DNA of 7,414 bases from positions 1 to 7,414 of the forward strand of contig JAFAZL010000184.1 in assembly GCA_019239815.1 (NCBI GenBank), given 5' to 3'. Every line of letters begins with the position of its first letter. Position 1 is the stretch's first letter. This stretch comes from Acidobacteriota bacterium. Lineage in GTDB: Bacteria; Acidobacteriota; Terriglobia; Acidoferrales; UBA7541. Shown here one piece after another: positions 1 through 5,081 of this stretch. The notes beneath the pieces are model-generated. The model worked only from the letters and a program-made list of their open reading frames with translations, had not been told where the DNA came from and did no database searches. Both the position numbers and the translations under genes were made by a program.

Positions 1-100
1 CTCCAAGAACGAAAGTTCCGTCGGCCCGGTGATCGCGCGATATCGTCGCTCTCCAGAGGCGCTCCGCCGCGCTCCCGGTAATTCCTGCCGTTGGTTGCAT
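1..100 (-). CDS. ada: Ada-type methylphosphotriester-DNA repair protein / regulator, N-terminal fragment (partial)
   Basis: An open frame reads leftward from ATG at 100-98 and leaves the window, giving 33 complete codons. It contains W16-RATISRD-HRADGTFVLG. This matches the start of the Ada zinc-binding domain, where E. coli Ada has W-QSVLARDPNADGEFVFAV before the cysteine cluster that accepts methyl groups from phosphotriesters. The incomplete last codon starts with G, which fits the expected Val. The metal-binding cysteines would lie just outside the window. The family repairs alkylated DNA and, once methylated, activates its own regulon. The frame stays open upstream with further ATGs at 118 and 139. 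I chose 100 because it puts the Trp at residue 16, close to W13 in E. coli Ada. No candidate has a convincing ribosome-binding site. It could instead be an Ada-AlkA fusion, because only the shared N-terminus is visible. It follows the exporter gene in the same direction. Confidence 0.7.
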   Translation of the reverse strand, partial: MQPTAGITGSAAERLWRATISRDHRADGTFVLG

Positions 101-123
101 ATTGCTTTGGTGTCTCATCACGT

Positions 124-211
124 CGCCAAAATAGCGCATCGCAAAATTCAAATCTATCCGTAAAGGGGCATCAAAGTGATTCGATGCCGAGGGGTGATCG
201 ATGTTTTGGCG
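124..211 (-). repeat. Nested inverted repeats in the exporter-ada spacer
   Basis: Three complementary pairs are nested in the 122-bp spacer upstream of the ada start. CGCCAAAA (124-131) pairs with TTTTGGCG (204-211). CATCG (137-141) pairs with CGATG (199-203), next to the outer arm on one side and offset by a 5-nt bulge on the other. GGCATC (167-172) pairs with GATGCC (183-188). A transcript of the ada strand could fold into a long bulged stem capped by a second hairpin. No T-run follows, so it does not look like a simple terminator after the exporter. A structured ada leader or a set of operators are both possible. If ada starts at the upstream ATG (139), part of this lies in the coding region. 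Confidence 0.4.
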
Positions 212-222
212 TCGAGAATACG

Positions 223-1248
223 TCAGAAAGCAGGATCTTCCGTAGCTTCGATCGTATCGGCGCGCGACGCAGTGGGCGCTTTCGAGGAACCGCGGTGTGG
301 CGCGGTGATGACCAGGAGCACCGCTGCCAGGATCACGACCCCGGCCAGAATCGTTCGCAGAGTGATCGATTCATGCACGAAGAGCCACCCCAGAAAGAGC
401 GCGACCACCGGATTCACAAACGCATACGTCGCCACGCGCGTGGCCGTGCTGTGTTTCAGGATGTACAGATATGACGAAAAACCAATCATCGACCCAAAAC
501 AAACCAGATAGGTGACCGCGATCCAGGAACGTGTCGTCACCGCCGAAAGGTGAAGCGCACCAATCTCGCCCGTCACGCCGCCGAGAATCCACAGAATCGC
601 TCCGCCGGTCAGGCTTTGCATCGCCGAGCCCAGCAAAGGAGAACTCGGCATCCGCCCGTGTTTCGCATAGATGGAGCCGCACGCCCAGGCGAACGAGCCA
701 ACCCCGAGAATCGCAGCACCGATGGGGTCGATTCGTCCCGACCCGCCGAGATCCTTCGGGCCGACAAGCAGCGCGAGTCCAGCGAATCCGAGGACAAGCC
801 CAACGATGACGCGCGGCACCGGCCGTGTTCCGCCAGGCCTCAGCCAGTCGATGAGAACCATCCACAACGACACCGTCGCGACCAGTAACGCTGCGATTCC
901 TGACGGGACGCGCTCTTCCGCCAGGCAGACTCCCCCGTTCCCGACCGCCAGCAAGAGGAACCCGGTTACGATCGTGCTTCTCCACTCTGCCCACGTAGGT
1001 CTGGCCTTCGTCTTCCACAACAGAATCGGAAATGCAATCAGACCAAACGTGAAATGCCGGATTCCGGCTACGAGCAATGGTGGAAAGGATTCATCGCCAA
1101 TTCGAATTGCGAGAAACGTCGATCCCCAGATCAGGTAAACCGCCGCAAAAGCCGCGAAGAGAATCGTCGGATTTGACGATGCGTGCGGGTCGTGCGTGGA
1201 AGAGATTACCTTGAAGCTACTAACAGATTGGGGTTCCGTTGCCGACAT
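223..1248 (-). CDS. yedA: YedA-type EamA/DMT-superfamily exporter
   Basis: This 341-residue inner-membrane protein has about ten hydrophobic segments, near residues 28-48, 58-78, 93-109, 115-134, 146-163, 174-195, 205-223, 241-263, 272-291 and 298-315. They form two EamA repeats. Hallmarks shared with E. coli YedA include YLIWGSTFLAIRIG (38-51) with PPLLVAGIR, LLLAVGNGG (98-106), VPSGIAALLVATV (114-126), SFAWACGSIY (185-194), FGSMIGFSSYLY (251-262) and YAFVNPVVALFLG (275-287). Family members export metabolites or drugs, probably using the proton gradient. The substrate here is not predictable. The N-terminus is about 20 residues longer than usual, and ATG 1246-1248 has no clear ribosome-binding site, so translation may begin downstream. 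The C-terminal 25 residues are hydrophilic and cytoplasmic. It is divergent from the PilZ gene and upstream of ada in the same direction. Confidence 0.93.
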   Translation of the reverse strand: MSATEPQSVSSFKVISSTHDPHASSNPTILFAAFAAVYLIWGSTFLAIRIGDESFPPLLVAGIRHFTFGLIAFPILLWKTKARPTWAEWRSTIVTGFLLLAVGNGGVCLAEERVPSGIAALLVATVSLWMVLIDWLRPGGTRPVPRVIVGLVLGFAGLALLVGPKDLGGSGRIDPIGAAILGVGSFAWACGSIYAKHGRMPSSPLLGSAMQSLTGGAILWILGGVTGEIGALHLSAVTTRSWIAVTYLVCFGSMIGFSSYLYILKHSTATRVATYAFVNPVVALFLGWLFVHESITLRTILAGVVILAAVLLVITAPHRGSSKAPTASRADTIEATEDPAF

Positions 1249-1261
1249 TGGACCGTTGAGC

Positions 1262-1279
1262 CGACGTTACCGAACGTCG
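1262..1279 (-). promoter_or_regulatory. 18-bp palindrome upstream of the exporter start
   Basis: CGACGTT (1262-1268) and AACGTCG (1273-1279) are perfect 7-bp inverted arms around a 4-nt spacer, ending 13 bp before the exporter start codon. The size and position suit a dimeric repressor operator, for example of the TetR class that often controls exporters. A short hairpin in the mRNA leader is also possible. No regulator gene is next to it in this window, so the cognate factor is unknown. Confidence 0.45.
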
Positions 1280-1433
1280 ACAGTTCACACAAATGTAGAT
1301 TCGACACGGCGGGAGATACAGCACCATTTTGGAGTGGATTCCCCGCAACCACATTCTGTTGGGCAGCGGAGGCGAAATCTATCCGCTAATCGTGGTCGAA
1401 TTTCCGACGGTTGTTCGCCGCCCAATAGACCCC

Positions 1434-1468
1434 TTTCTATCTTCCAATTTCCATTTTCCGATTTCCAA
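1434..1468. repeat. Degenerate 7-bp tandem repeat (about five units)
   Basis: Five consecutive heptamers read TTTCTAT, CTTCCAA, TTTCCAT, TTTCCGA and TTTCCAA. The consensus is TTTCCAW. On the other strand this is a purine-rich TTGGAAA-type tract. Pyrimidine and purine are almost fully segregated between strands, unlike the flanks. Confidence 0.6.
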
Positions 1469-1567
1469 CCTCCGCCTCCCCGTACCATAACCATCCGTTT
1501 GATCTTAGGACACTTGGGGCGTTTTCCACAGGTTGACGCTGCACCTCCTTCAATGACATCTTAGCGA

Positions 1568-1611
1568 CCCAACTTTTACATGTTGGGGGCTTGCCTGGTC
1601 GGTACTAGAAT
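1568..1611 (+). promoter_or_regulatory. Probable promoter of the PilZ gene with an overlapping hairpin
   Basis: CCCAAC (1568-1573) and GTTGGG (1582-1587) form a 6-bp inverted repeat with an 8-nt loop. The right arm overlaps a -35-like TTGGGG (1583-1588). A 17-bp spacer then leads to TAGAAT (1606-1611), five of six matches to the sigma-70 -10 consensus. Transcription would begin about 60 bp before the PilZ start codon. The -35 keeps only TTG, so the site may need an activator or may be repressed through the inverted repeat. A second TAGAAT at 1650-1655 is an alternative -10. Confidence 0.35.
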
Positions 1612-1656
1612 CAAGGGCGCAAATTGATAGCTGGGTGGGTAAGTCGGATTAGAATC
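1598..1656 (+). repeat. Direct repeat GTCGG-N(2-3)-TAGAATC, two copies
   Basis: GTCGG-TAC-TAGAATC (1598-1612) and GTCGG-AT-TAGAATC (1643-1656) are about 45 bp apart upstream of the PilZ gene. Twelve bases are shared, with a 1-bp difference in spacer length. They could be duplicated promoter -10 regions or paired binding sites for one regulator. Confidence 0.45.
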
Positions 1657-1676
1657 GGTATCGCTGAGGGGCGATC

Positions 1677-2231
1677 ATGAGGTCCACGAGCCTCGCGTTA
1701 ATTCTTGACTCCACTGCCATCGACTCCATACCGGAGGTCCGCGCGACGCTCGCCGTCGCCGCTCCCGCTCCGCTAGCTCCAGCCGCGACATCTGAGCGGC
1801 GCCCTTCGCTTCGTGTCATGCCTCTCCTGAGCGAGACCAAGACTCGACAGTTCGTACGCGTCCCGACTCACGCCGTTGGCGTCCACCCCGAACACCGCGA
1901 ATATCCACGCGCAACGTTGCGCCTGCCGCTGCGGCTTCGCAGCGTCAACGAGGTTCAAGAACGATTCCCGATCACCTTAGTCACACGCGACATCAGCTCC
2001 AGCGGAGTCTTCTTCCTCTGCCCCAAGCACTTAGCCGCGGGCACGAAGATCGAAATCGAAATTATTCTCGTGAGCCGCCCGATGGGCCGCGGCAATGTGG
2101 TCGTCGCGACCGCCGCCCGTGTGAAACGCCTCGAACCCGCCGCAACTCCGGGGTGGTACGGCGTCGCCGCCCTTTTCGAAGACGTCGCATTCGATCGCGA
2201 CGACCGCGTCCCCACTCGGTTCATGAGTTAG
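1677..2231 (+). CDS. PilZ-domain protein, predicted c-di-GMP receptor
   Basis: This is a 184-residue cytoplasmic protein. PilZ domains bind cyclic di-GMP and pass the signal to motility, exopolysaccharide or transcription machinery. Both binding motifs are present: RxxxR at R74-EYP-R78, and DxSxxG at D105-I-S107-S-S-G110. The barrel continues through GTKIEIEIIL (122-131), ARVKRLE (147-153) and the typical ending GVAALFEDV (162-170). Residues 1-70 precede the domain, are rich in Ala and Pro (especially 24-37), and match nothing I recognise. They may be a disordered linker. The start at ATG 1677 has a good Shine-Dalgarno site, GAGGGG at 1666-1671, 5 nt upstream. Met48 is an alternative. The gene stands alone, between its own promoter region and a terminator. 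No GGDEF or EAL enzyme is nearby, so its target is unknown. Confidence 0.88.
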   Translation: MRSTSLALILDSTAIDSIPEVRATLAVAAPAPLAPAATSERRPSLRVMPLLSETKTRQFVRVPTHAVGVHPEHREYPRATLRLPLRLRSVNEVQERFPITLVTRDISSSGVFFLCPKHLAAGTKIEIEIILVSRPMGRGNVVVATAARVKRLEPAATPGWYGVAALFEDVAFDRDDRVPTRFMS

Positions 2232-2240
2232 CCTTGGACT

Positions 2241-2262
2241 GCGGTGCCTCGGCGCCGCTTTT
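2241..2262 (+). terminator. Rho-independent terminator after the PilZ gene
   Basis: GCGGTGC (2241-2247) pairs with GCGCCGC (2252-2258) as seven pairs including one T-G wobble, with a CTCG tetraloop. TTTT (2259-2262) follows. It lies 9 bp after the PilZ stop codon, and the downstream phosphatase gene starts 62 bp later. The T-run is short, but the stem is very GC-rich. Confidence 0.6.
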
Positions 2263-2324
2263 GCGATTCAAGCCCAACCGACCGCCGTTTCGTTCCGGGC
2301 CAGGTTTCGCGCTAATCTCCTTCG

Positions 2325-2987
2325 ATGCCCCCGCGATCAGTCCGTCAACTTCAAGCTGTTCTATTTGACTGGGACGGCACGCTCCTTGACTCGTTCGACG
2401 CCGATTCTTCCGCCTACCTCGCGATGTTCCGCGAACTCGGCATCCCCTGGGGATTGAAAGAATTAGCCATTCACTACACGCCCAACTGGCATCGTGTCTA
2501 TCGCGCCGCCAAAATCCCCCGTTTGAAATGGGATCTCGCCGACAAACTCTGGGCCAAAAATTACGCTCACCACGAACCGAAGCTCGTCTCAAGCGCCCGC
2601 AGCGTGCTCTCCTGGGTCACTCGCCGCTATCACGTCGGCCTCGTCACGAGCGGTGATCGCGCCCGCGTCCTGCGCCAGCTCCGCTACTTCGGCCTGACCC
2701 GCGTTTTCGCCACGCGCGTCTGCTCCGGTGACACTCCGGAGAAAAAGCCGCATCCGGCGCCGTTGCGCCTCGCCCTCAAACAGATGTGCCTCAAGCCCAG
2801 CGCCTGCGTCTACGTCGGCGACTCCCCGCATGACCTGGAAATGTCAGAGCGCGCAGGAGTTCGCGCCATCGCCGTCATCGGCCGCTTCCCCACCGAGGCA
2901 GGCCTCCGCGCCGCAAATCCAGAATTTCTGCTGAATTCGCTGAAGGAACTTCCAGCAACCCTCAAGTCTTTAGAAAAACAATCGTGA
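2325..2987 (+). CDS. HAD-superfamily hydrolase, phosphoglycolate-phosphatase-like (subfamily IA)
   Basis: This 220-residue soluble phosphatase has all four HAD motifs. Motif I is D15-W-D17-G-T-L, with D15 the aspartyl nucleophile and D17 the acid/base. Motif II is VTSG (107-110). Motif III is K141 in KKPHP. Motif IV is GDSPHD (165-170), with D166 and D170 binding Mg2+. Residues 22-95 form the helical cap that selects the substrate, as in Gph and PpaX. The length is normal for the group. The substrate cannot be read from the sequence. Phosphoglycolate, pyrophosphate or another small phosphate ester are options, so I give no gene symbol. ATG 2325 is the only credible start. It has no Shine-Dalgarno site, and a -10-like GCTAAT (2311-2316) lies just upstream, so the mRNA may be leaderless. 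It is separated from the PilZ gene by a terminator and faces the next gene at 9 bp. Confidence 0.9.
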   Translation: MPPRSVRQLQAVLFDWDGTLLDSFDADSSAYLAMFRELGIPWGLKELAIHYTPNWHRVYRAAKIPRLKWDLADKLWAKNYAHHEPKLVSSARSVLSWVTRRYHVGLVTSGDRARVLRQLRYFGLTRVFATRVCSGDTPEKKPHPAPLRLALKQMCLKPSACVYVGDSPHDLEMSERAGVRAIAVIGRFPTEAGLRAANPEFLLNSLKELPATLKSLEKQS

Positions 2988-2996
2988 GGAAAAAAC

Positions 2997-3926
2997 TCAC
3001 CGCTGCGGTGGCGGCGTAAGTTGAGGCTGCGACTGCGGCGCAGATTGCGGAGTTGGCTGCGTTGGTGCCGAACTCGATGGCGCCGAACTCGCGGCCGGCG
3101 CAGGCGTCGTATCCGAAACCGCAGCCGCCAGCGGCTTAAAATCCGTCCACTTGATCACCAGCCGCACCGGAAAATCGCCTTCTTTCACGTGCACCGTTTC
3201 GTCTGACCGCTCATAATTCGGAAACCAATATTTCCCGTCCACATTTTCCCGATACGTCTCAAACGTAGTGAATGGCATCTTCGCAAATTTCACATCCCCC
3301 AATTCATTCACCCATCGCCCATACGTCTTCACGACTTCCAGATATTGCTGATCCACCCAAATGATCCCGTCTAGATACGCGCTCTTGCGATCCACAACCT
3401 TCGGCGTCACTTTAAAAATATACGTGTCGAGCTCGTCGACCTTCTCAGTCCCGATATATTTCAAATCGTATTTTGCGAGCTGCGACGAATTGATCGGAAA
3501 TTGCGGAATCCGCTCCAGTTCCTTCACATCTTCCGGCTCGAGCGCAAAAACATGTAGCGTCGATTGCGGATGCTCAAGCACTTTGTTCACGACGCGCCCG
3601 TCCGGCATCCGCGTCACTTCCGACACCTGCAAATACTGTCCCATGATGGTTCCGTTTCGATCGTACTCATCGATTCGAATCGTCTTTTTCGCCACAAACG
3701 TCGGCCGCACCGACGCAAACTGATCTTCCTTCGCCACAAATTTTCGAATGATTTCATCCGGCGGCAGCGACGGCGGCTCCGGAGCCTCCGGCGTATTCCC
3801 CAGCCGCTTCACATCGTGTTCCGGAGGCGGCGTCATCGGCCGCTCTTCCTGCGCCCGCGCCGCTCCATTGCCCCACAGCAACAGTGCCGCGCACGCCAGC
3901 AATCCGACTTTCAACCCAGCTTTCAT
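2997..3926 (-). CDS. Secreted LolA-like protein (outer membrane lipoprotein-sorting protein family)
   Basis: This is an exported protein of 309 residues. Residues 1-25 are a signal peptide: K2 and K6, hydrophobic VGLLACAALLLWG, then ARA before Q26. C12 follows LLA and might be read as a lipobox, but the hydrophobic stretch before it is too short to be convincing. Residues 27-58 are Pro- and Glu-rich. The core at about 59-265 has the alternating strand pattern of LolA/LolB-like proteins, for example KKTIRIDEYDRNG (80-92), DTYIFKVTPK (167-176) and LDGIIWVDQQYLEVVKT (185-201). Residues 270-309 are a low-complexity Ala/Ser/Pro/Gln tail, partly encoded by a duplicated 10-mer (3067-3076, 3082-3091). 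The frame is open up to 4106. I chose ATG 3926 because it begins the signal peptide and avoids overlapping the acylphosphatase gene. The ribosome-binding site is weak. The precise role is unknown; family members act on the envelope side of the inner membrane. Confidence 0.8.
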   Translation of the reverse strand: MKAGLKVGLLACAALLLWGNGAARAQEERPMTPPPEHDVKRLGNTPEAPEPPSLPPDEIIRKFVAKEDQFASVRPTFVAKKTIRIDEYDRNGTIMGQYLQVSEVTRMPDGRVVNKVLEHPQSTLHVFALEPEDVKELERIPQFPINSSQLAKYDLKYIGTEKVDELDTYIFKVTPKVVDRKSAYLDGIIWVDQQYLEVVKTYGRWVNELGDVKFAKMPFTTFETYRENVDGKYWFPNYERSDETVHVKEGDFPVRLVIKWTDFKPLAAAVSDTTPAPAASSAPSSSAPTQPTPQSAPQSQPQLTPPPQR

Positions 3927-4029
3927 ATTCAGTGAGATGCGCTCAGGTCTTCCCGCGCAACTTTGCCTCTCGACGCAGCCTCTCTCTCGAGCCCACAGCT
4001 TACTCCACGGAACCCTTTCTCGCCTCCGC

Positions 4030-4058
4030 CTGACTTCCCTCCGCGCTTTCGCTACAAT
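4030..4058 (+). promoter_or_regulatory. Sigma-70-like promoter of the acylphosphatase-apt pair
   Basis: CTGACT (4030-4035, four of six to TTGACA) and TACAAT (4053-4058, five of six to TATAAT) are separated by exactly 17 bp. Initiation would fall near 4064-4066, only a few bases before the GTG start at 4069, giving an almost leaderless message. This agrees with the lack of a Shine-Dalgarno site there. Confidence 0.5.
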
Positions 4059-4068
4059 TTCAAAGCTT

Positions 4069-4362
4069 GTGGACAACGCAAAAAAAGCATCCCGTTTCTT
4101 CGTCACAGGTCTCGTGCAAGGAGTCGGCTTCCGTTTCTTCGCGCAGGCCGAAGCCGAACGCCTCGGCCTCAGCGGCTACGTTCGCAATCTGCGTGACGGC
4201 CGCGTCGAAGCCTACGCCATCGGCACGCCCGAACAGCTCGCGCAATTTCGAGCGCGCCTCGAAAAAGGTCCGCGCCTTTCTGTCGTCAGGTCCGTCGCCG
4301 AACAAGCCGCGGAAATTGAATCTGAACACGCATTCGGTTTCGTCACAGCTCACACCCTCTGA
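4069..4362 (+). CDS. acyP: Acylphosphatase
   Basis: This small cytoplasmic enzyme (97 residues) hydrolyses the carboxyl-phosphate bond of acylphosphates such as acetyl phosphate or 1,3-bisphosphoglycerate. The first signature is V12-TGLVQGVGFR22, where R22 binds the phosphate. The second is GYVRN40-LRDGRVEA, where N40 is the catalytic Asn. The length is typical of the family. The frame extends far upstream, but only from 4069 does the protein have family size. GTG 4069-4071 is the nearest start codon, and a promoter-like TACAAT sits 10 bp before it. It lies 21 bp upstream of apt and probably shares its transcript. It is divergent from the secreted-protein gene across a 142-bp region. Confidence 0.92.
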   Translation: MDNAKKASRFFVTGLVQGVGFRFFAQAEAERLGLSGYVRNLRDGRVEAYAIGTPEQLAQFRARLEKGPRLSVVRSVAEQAAEIESEHAFGFVTAHTL

Positions 4363-4383
4363 ATTTCACAGGAGCCCGCAAGG

Positions 4384-4905
4384 ATGGACGATCTAAAAAG
4401 TTTGATCCGTGAAGTACCCGATTATCCGAAGCCAGGAATTCTGTTCTACGACCTCACCACCGTTCTCAAGGACAAGCAAGGCTTCCACAATCTGATCGAC
4501 CAGCTTTGCGCGCACTACAACGGGCACAAGATCGACGTCGTCACCGGCATCGAAGCCCGCGGCTTCATCTTCGCACCAGCGCTCGCCTACCGACTCGGGG
4601 CCGGTTTCGTCCCAATTCGAAAGCCCAAAAAACTTCCCGCCAAAACGCGCTCCGTCTCCTACGCGCTCGAGTACGGCACTGATTCGATCGAAGTCCACGA
4701 AGACGCCATCAAGCCCGGCGACCGCGTCATCATCTGCGACGACTTGCTCGCCACCGGCGGCACCGCCGCGGCCGCCGCAAAACTCGTCCTGGAACTCGGC
4801 GGCAAAGTCGAAGGCCTCGCCTTCGCCGTCGAACTCACCTTCCTCAGCGGCCGCAAAAAACTTCCCGACTTTGACGTCTTCTCCCTGATCCAATACGACA
4901 AATAG
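4384..4905 (+). CDS. apt: Adenine phosphoribosyltransferase
   Basis: This purine-salvage enzyme makes AMP and pyrophosphate from adenine and PRPP in the cytoplasm. At 173 residues it has the standard bacterial length. The PRPP-binding signature of type I phosphoribosyltransferases is V115[12 protein letters not shown]127, with the acidic pair D119-D120. Other Apt hallmarks are [15 protein letters not shown] (12-26), GIEARGF (55-61), the flexible-loop segment RKPKKLP (79-85), and [17 protein letters not shown] (93-109). ATG 4384 is preceded by AGGAG at 4370-4374 with 9 nt spacing, the clearest ribosome-binding site of this strand after the PilZ gene. It is the second gene after acylphosphatase and faces rlmB across a 176-bp spacer with REP-like elements. 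Confidence 0.97.
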   Translation: MDDLKSLIREVPDYPKPGILFYDLTTVLKDKQGFHNLIDQLCAHYNGHKIDVVTGIEARGFIFAPALAYRLGAGFVPIRKPKKLPAKTRSVSYALEYGTDSIEVHEDAIKPGDRVIICDDLLATGGTAAAAAKLVLELGGKVEGLAFAVELTFLSGRKKLPDFDVFSLIQYDK

Positions 4906-4961
4906 CTCGTCCCTCGAACTGAGTGGCGCTCGTTCGACCAACCAACCTTCCGCCACACCGT

Positions 4962-5029
4962 TGTCATCCTGAGGCGCGCGAAACGCGCCGAAGGATCTCA
5001 GCGTTAAACCCTACTTCTACTCTCAGCGA
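4962..5029. repeat. REP-like hairpin element, copy A
   Basis: This 68-bp element begins TGTCATCCTGAG. ATCCT (4966-4970) pairs with AGGAT (4992-4996). A GA/GA internal mismatch follows, then GGCGCG (4973-4978) with CGCGCC (4984-4989) around a CGAAA loop. About 33 bp of conserved tail follows. It lies between the convergent ends of apt and rlmB. No T-run follows on either strand, so any termination would not be of the classical intrinsic type. See copy B at 5866-5933. Confidence 0.65.
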
Positions 5030-5059
5030 CGCGCACAACCCCGCTCTCAAATAGAAACC

Positions 5060-5080
5060 TGTCATTCCGGGCGAAGGGAC
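5060..5080. repeat. Degenerate fragment of the REP-like element
   Basis: TGTCAT-TCC-GGGCGAAGGGAC keeps the outer parts of the element (TGTCAT and GCGAAGGGA) but has lost most of the stem. It ends 1 bp beyond the rlmB stop codon. It may be a decayed copy or a related short variant. Confidence 0.35.
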
Positions 5081-5081
5081 A

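Larger units (their letters stand above)
1249..1676. other. 428-bp divergent intergenic region without a supported gene
   Basis: This lies between the starts of the exporter (minus) and the PilZ gene (plus). No reading frame here looks coding: the possible ORFs have low-complexity translations and lack ribosome-binding sites. It contains the palindrome at 1262-1279, a weak 6-bp inverted repeat AGCGGA (1365-1370) / TCCGCT (1382-1387), the heptamer array at 1434-1468, an isolated CACCTCCTT at 1542-1550, and the hairpin, promoter and repeated motif described separately at 1568-1656. On the minus strand a weak -10-like TACATT (1297-1292) could serve the exporter, but I see no matching -35. Confidence 0.6.

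Noticed and set aside
130..144. AATAGCGCATCGCAA as an Ada box in front of ada
   Set aside because: The spacing between AAT and GCAA is 8 nt rather than the E. coli 6 nt, it reads on the opposite strand, and Ada boxes are poorly conserved across phyla.
371..1018. Long alternative-frame ORF inside the exporter gene
   Set aside because: It is in a different frame of the same strand as the convincing membrane protein, with Arg-rich, domain-free translation.
150..1385. AAATCTATCCG found on both sides of the exporter gene (150-160 and 1375-1385), a possible target-site duplication
   Set aside because: Several 11-mer matches are expected by chance in a 7.4-kb window, and there are no terminal inverted repeats or transposase.
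1285..1494. Minus-strand 69-codon ORF in the divergent region
   Set aside because: Its translation comes largely from the heptamer repeat (KSENGNWKIE); it has no ribosome-binding site or recognisable domain.
3748..4068. Upstream in-frame extension of acylphosphatase to about 204 residues
   Set aside because: It overlaps the signal-peptide end of the opposite-strand secreted protein, has no domain similarity, and gives twice the family length.
4393..4956. Long minus-strand ORF opposite apt
   Set aside because: It is a codon-bias shadow of apt: acidic and Gly/Val-rich translation, no domain, and it fully overlaps a certain gene.
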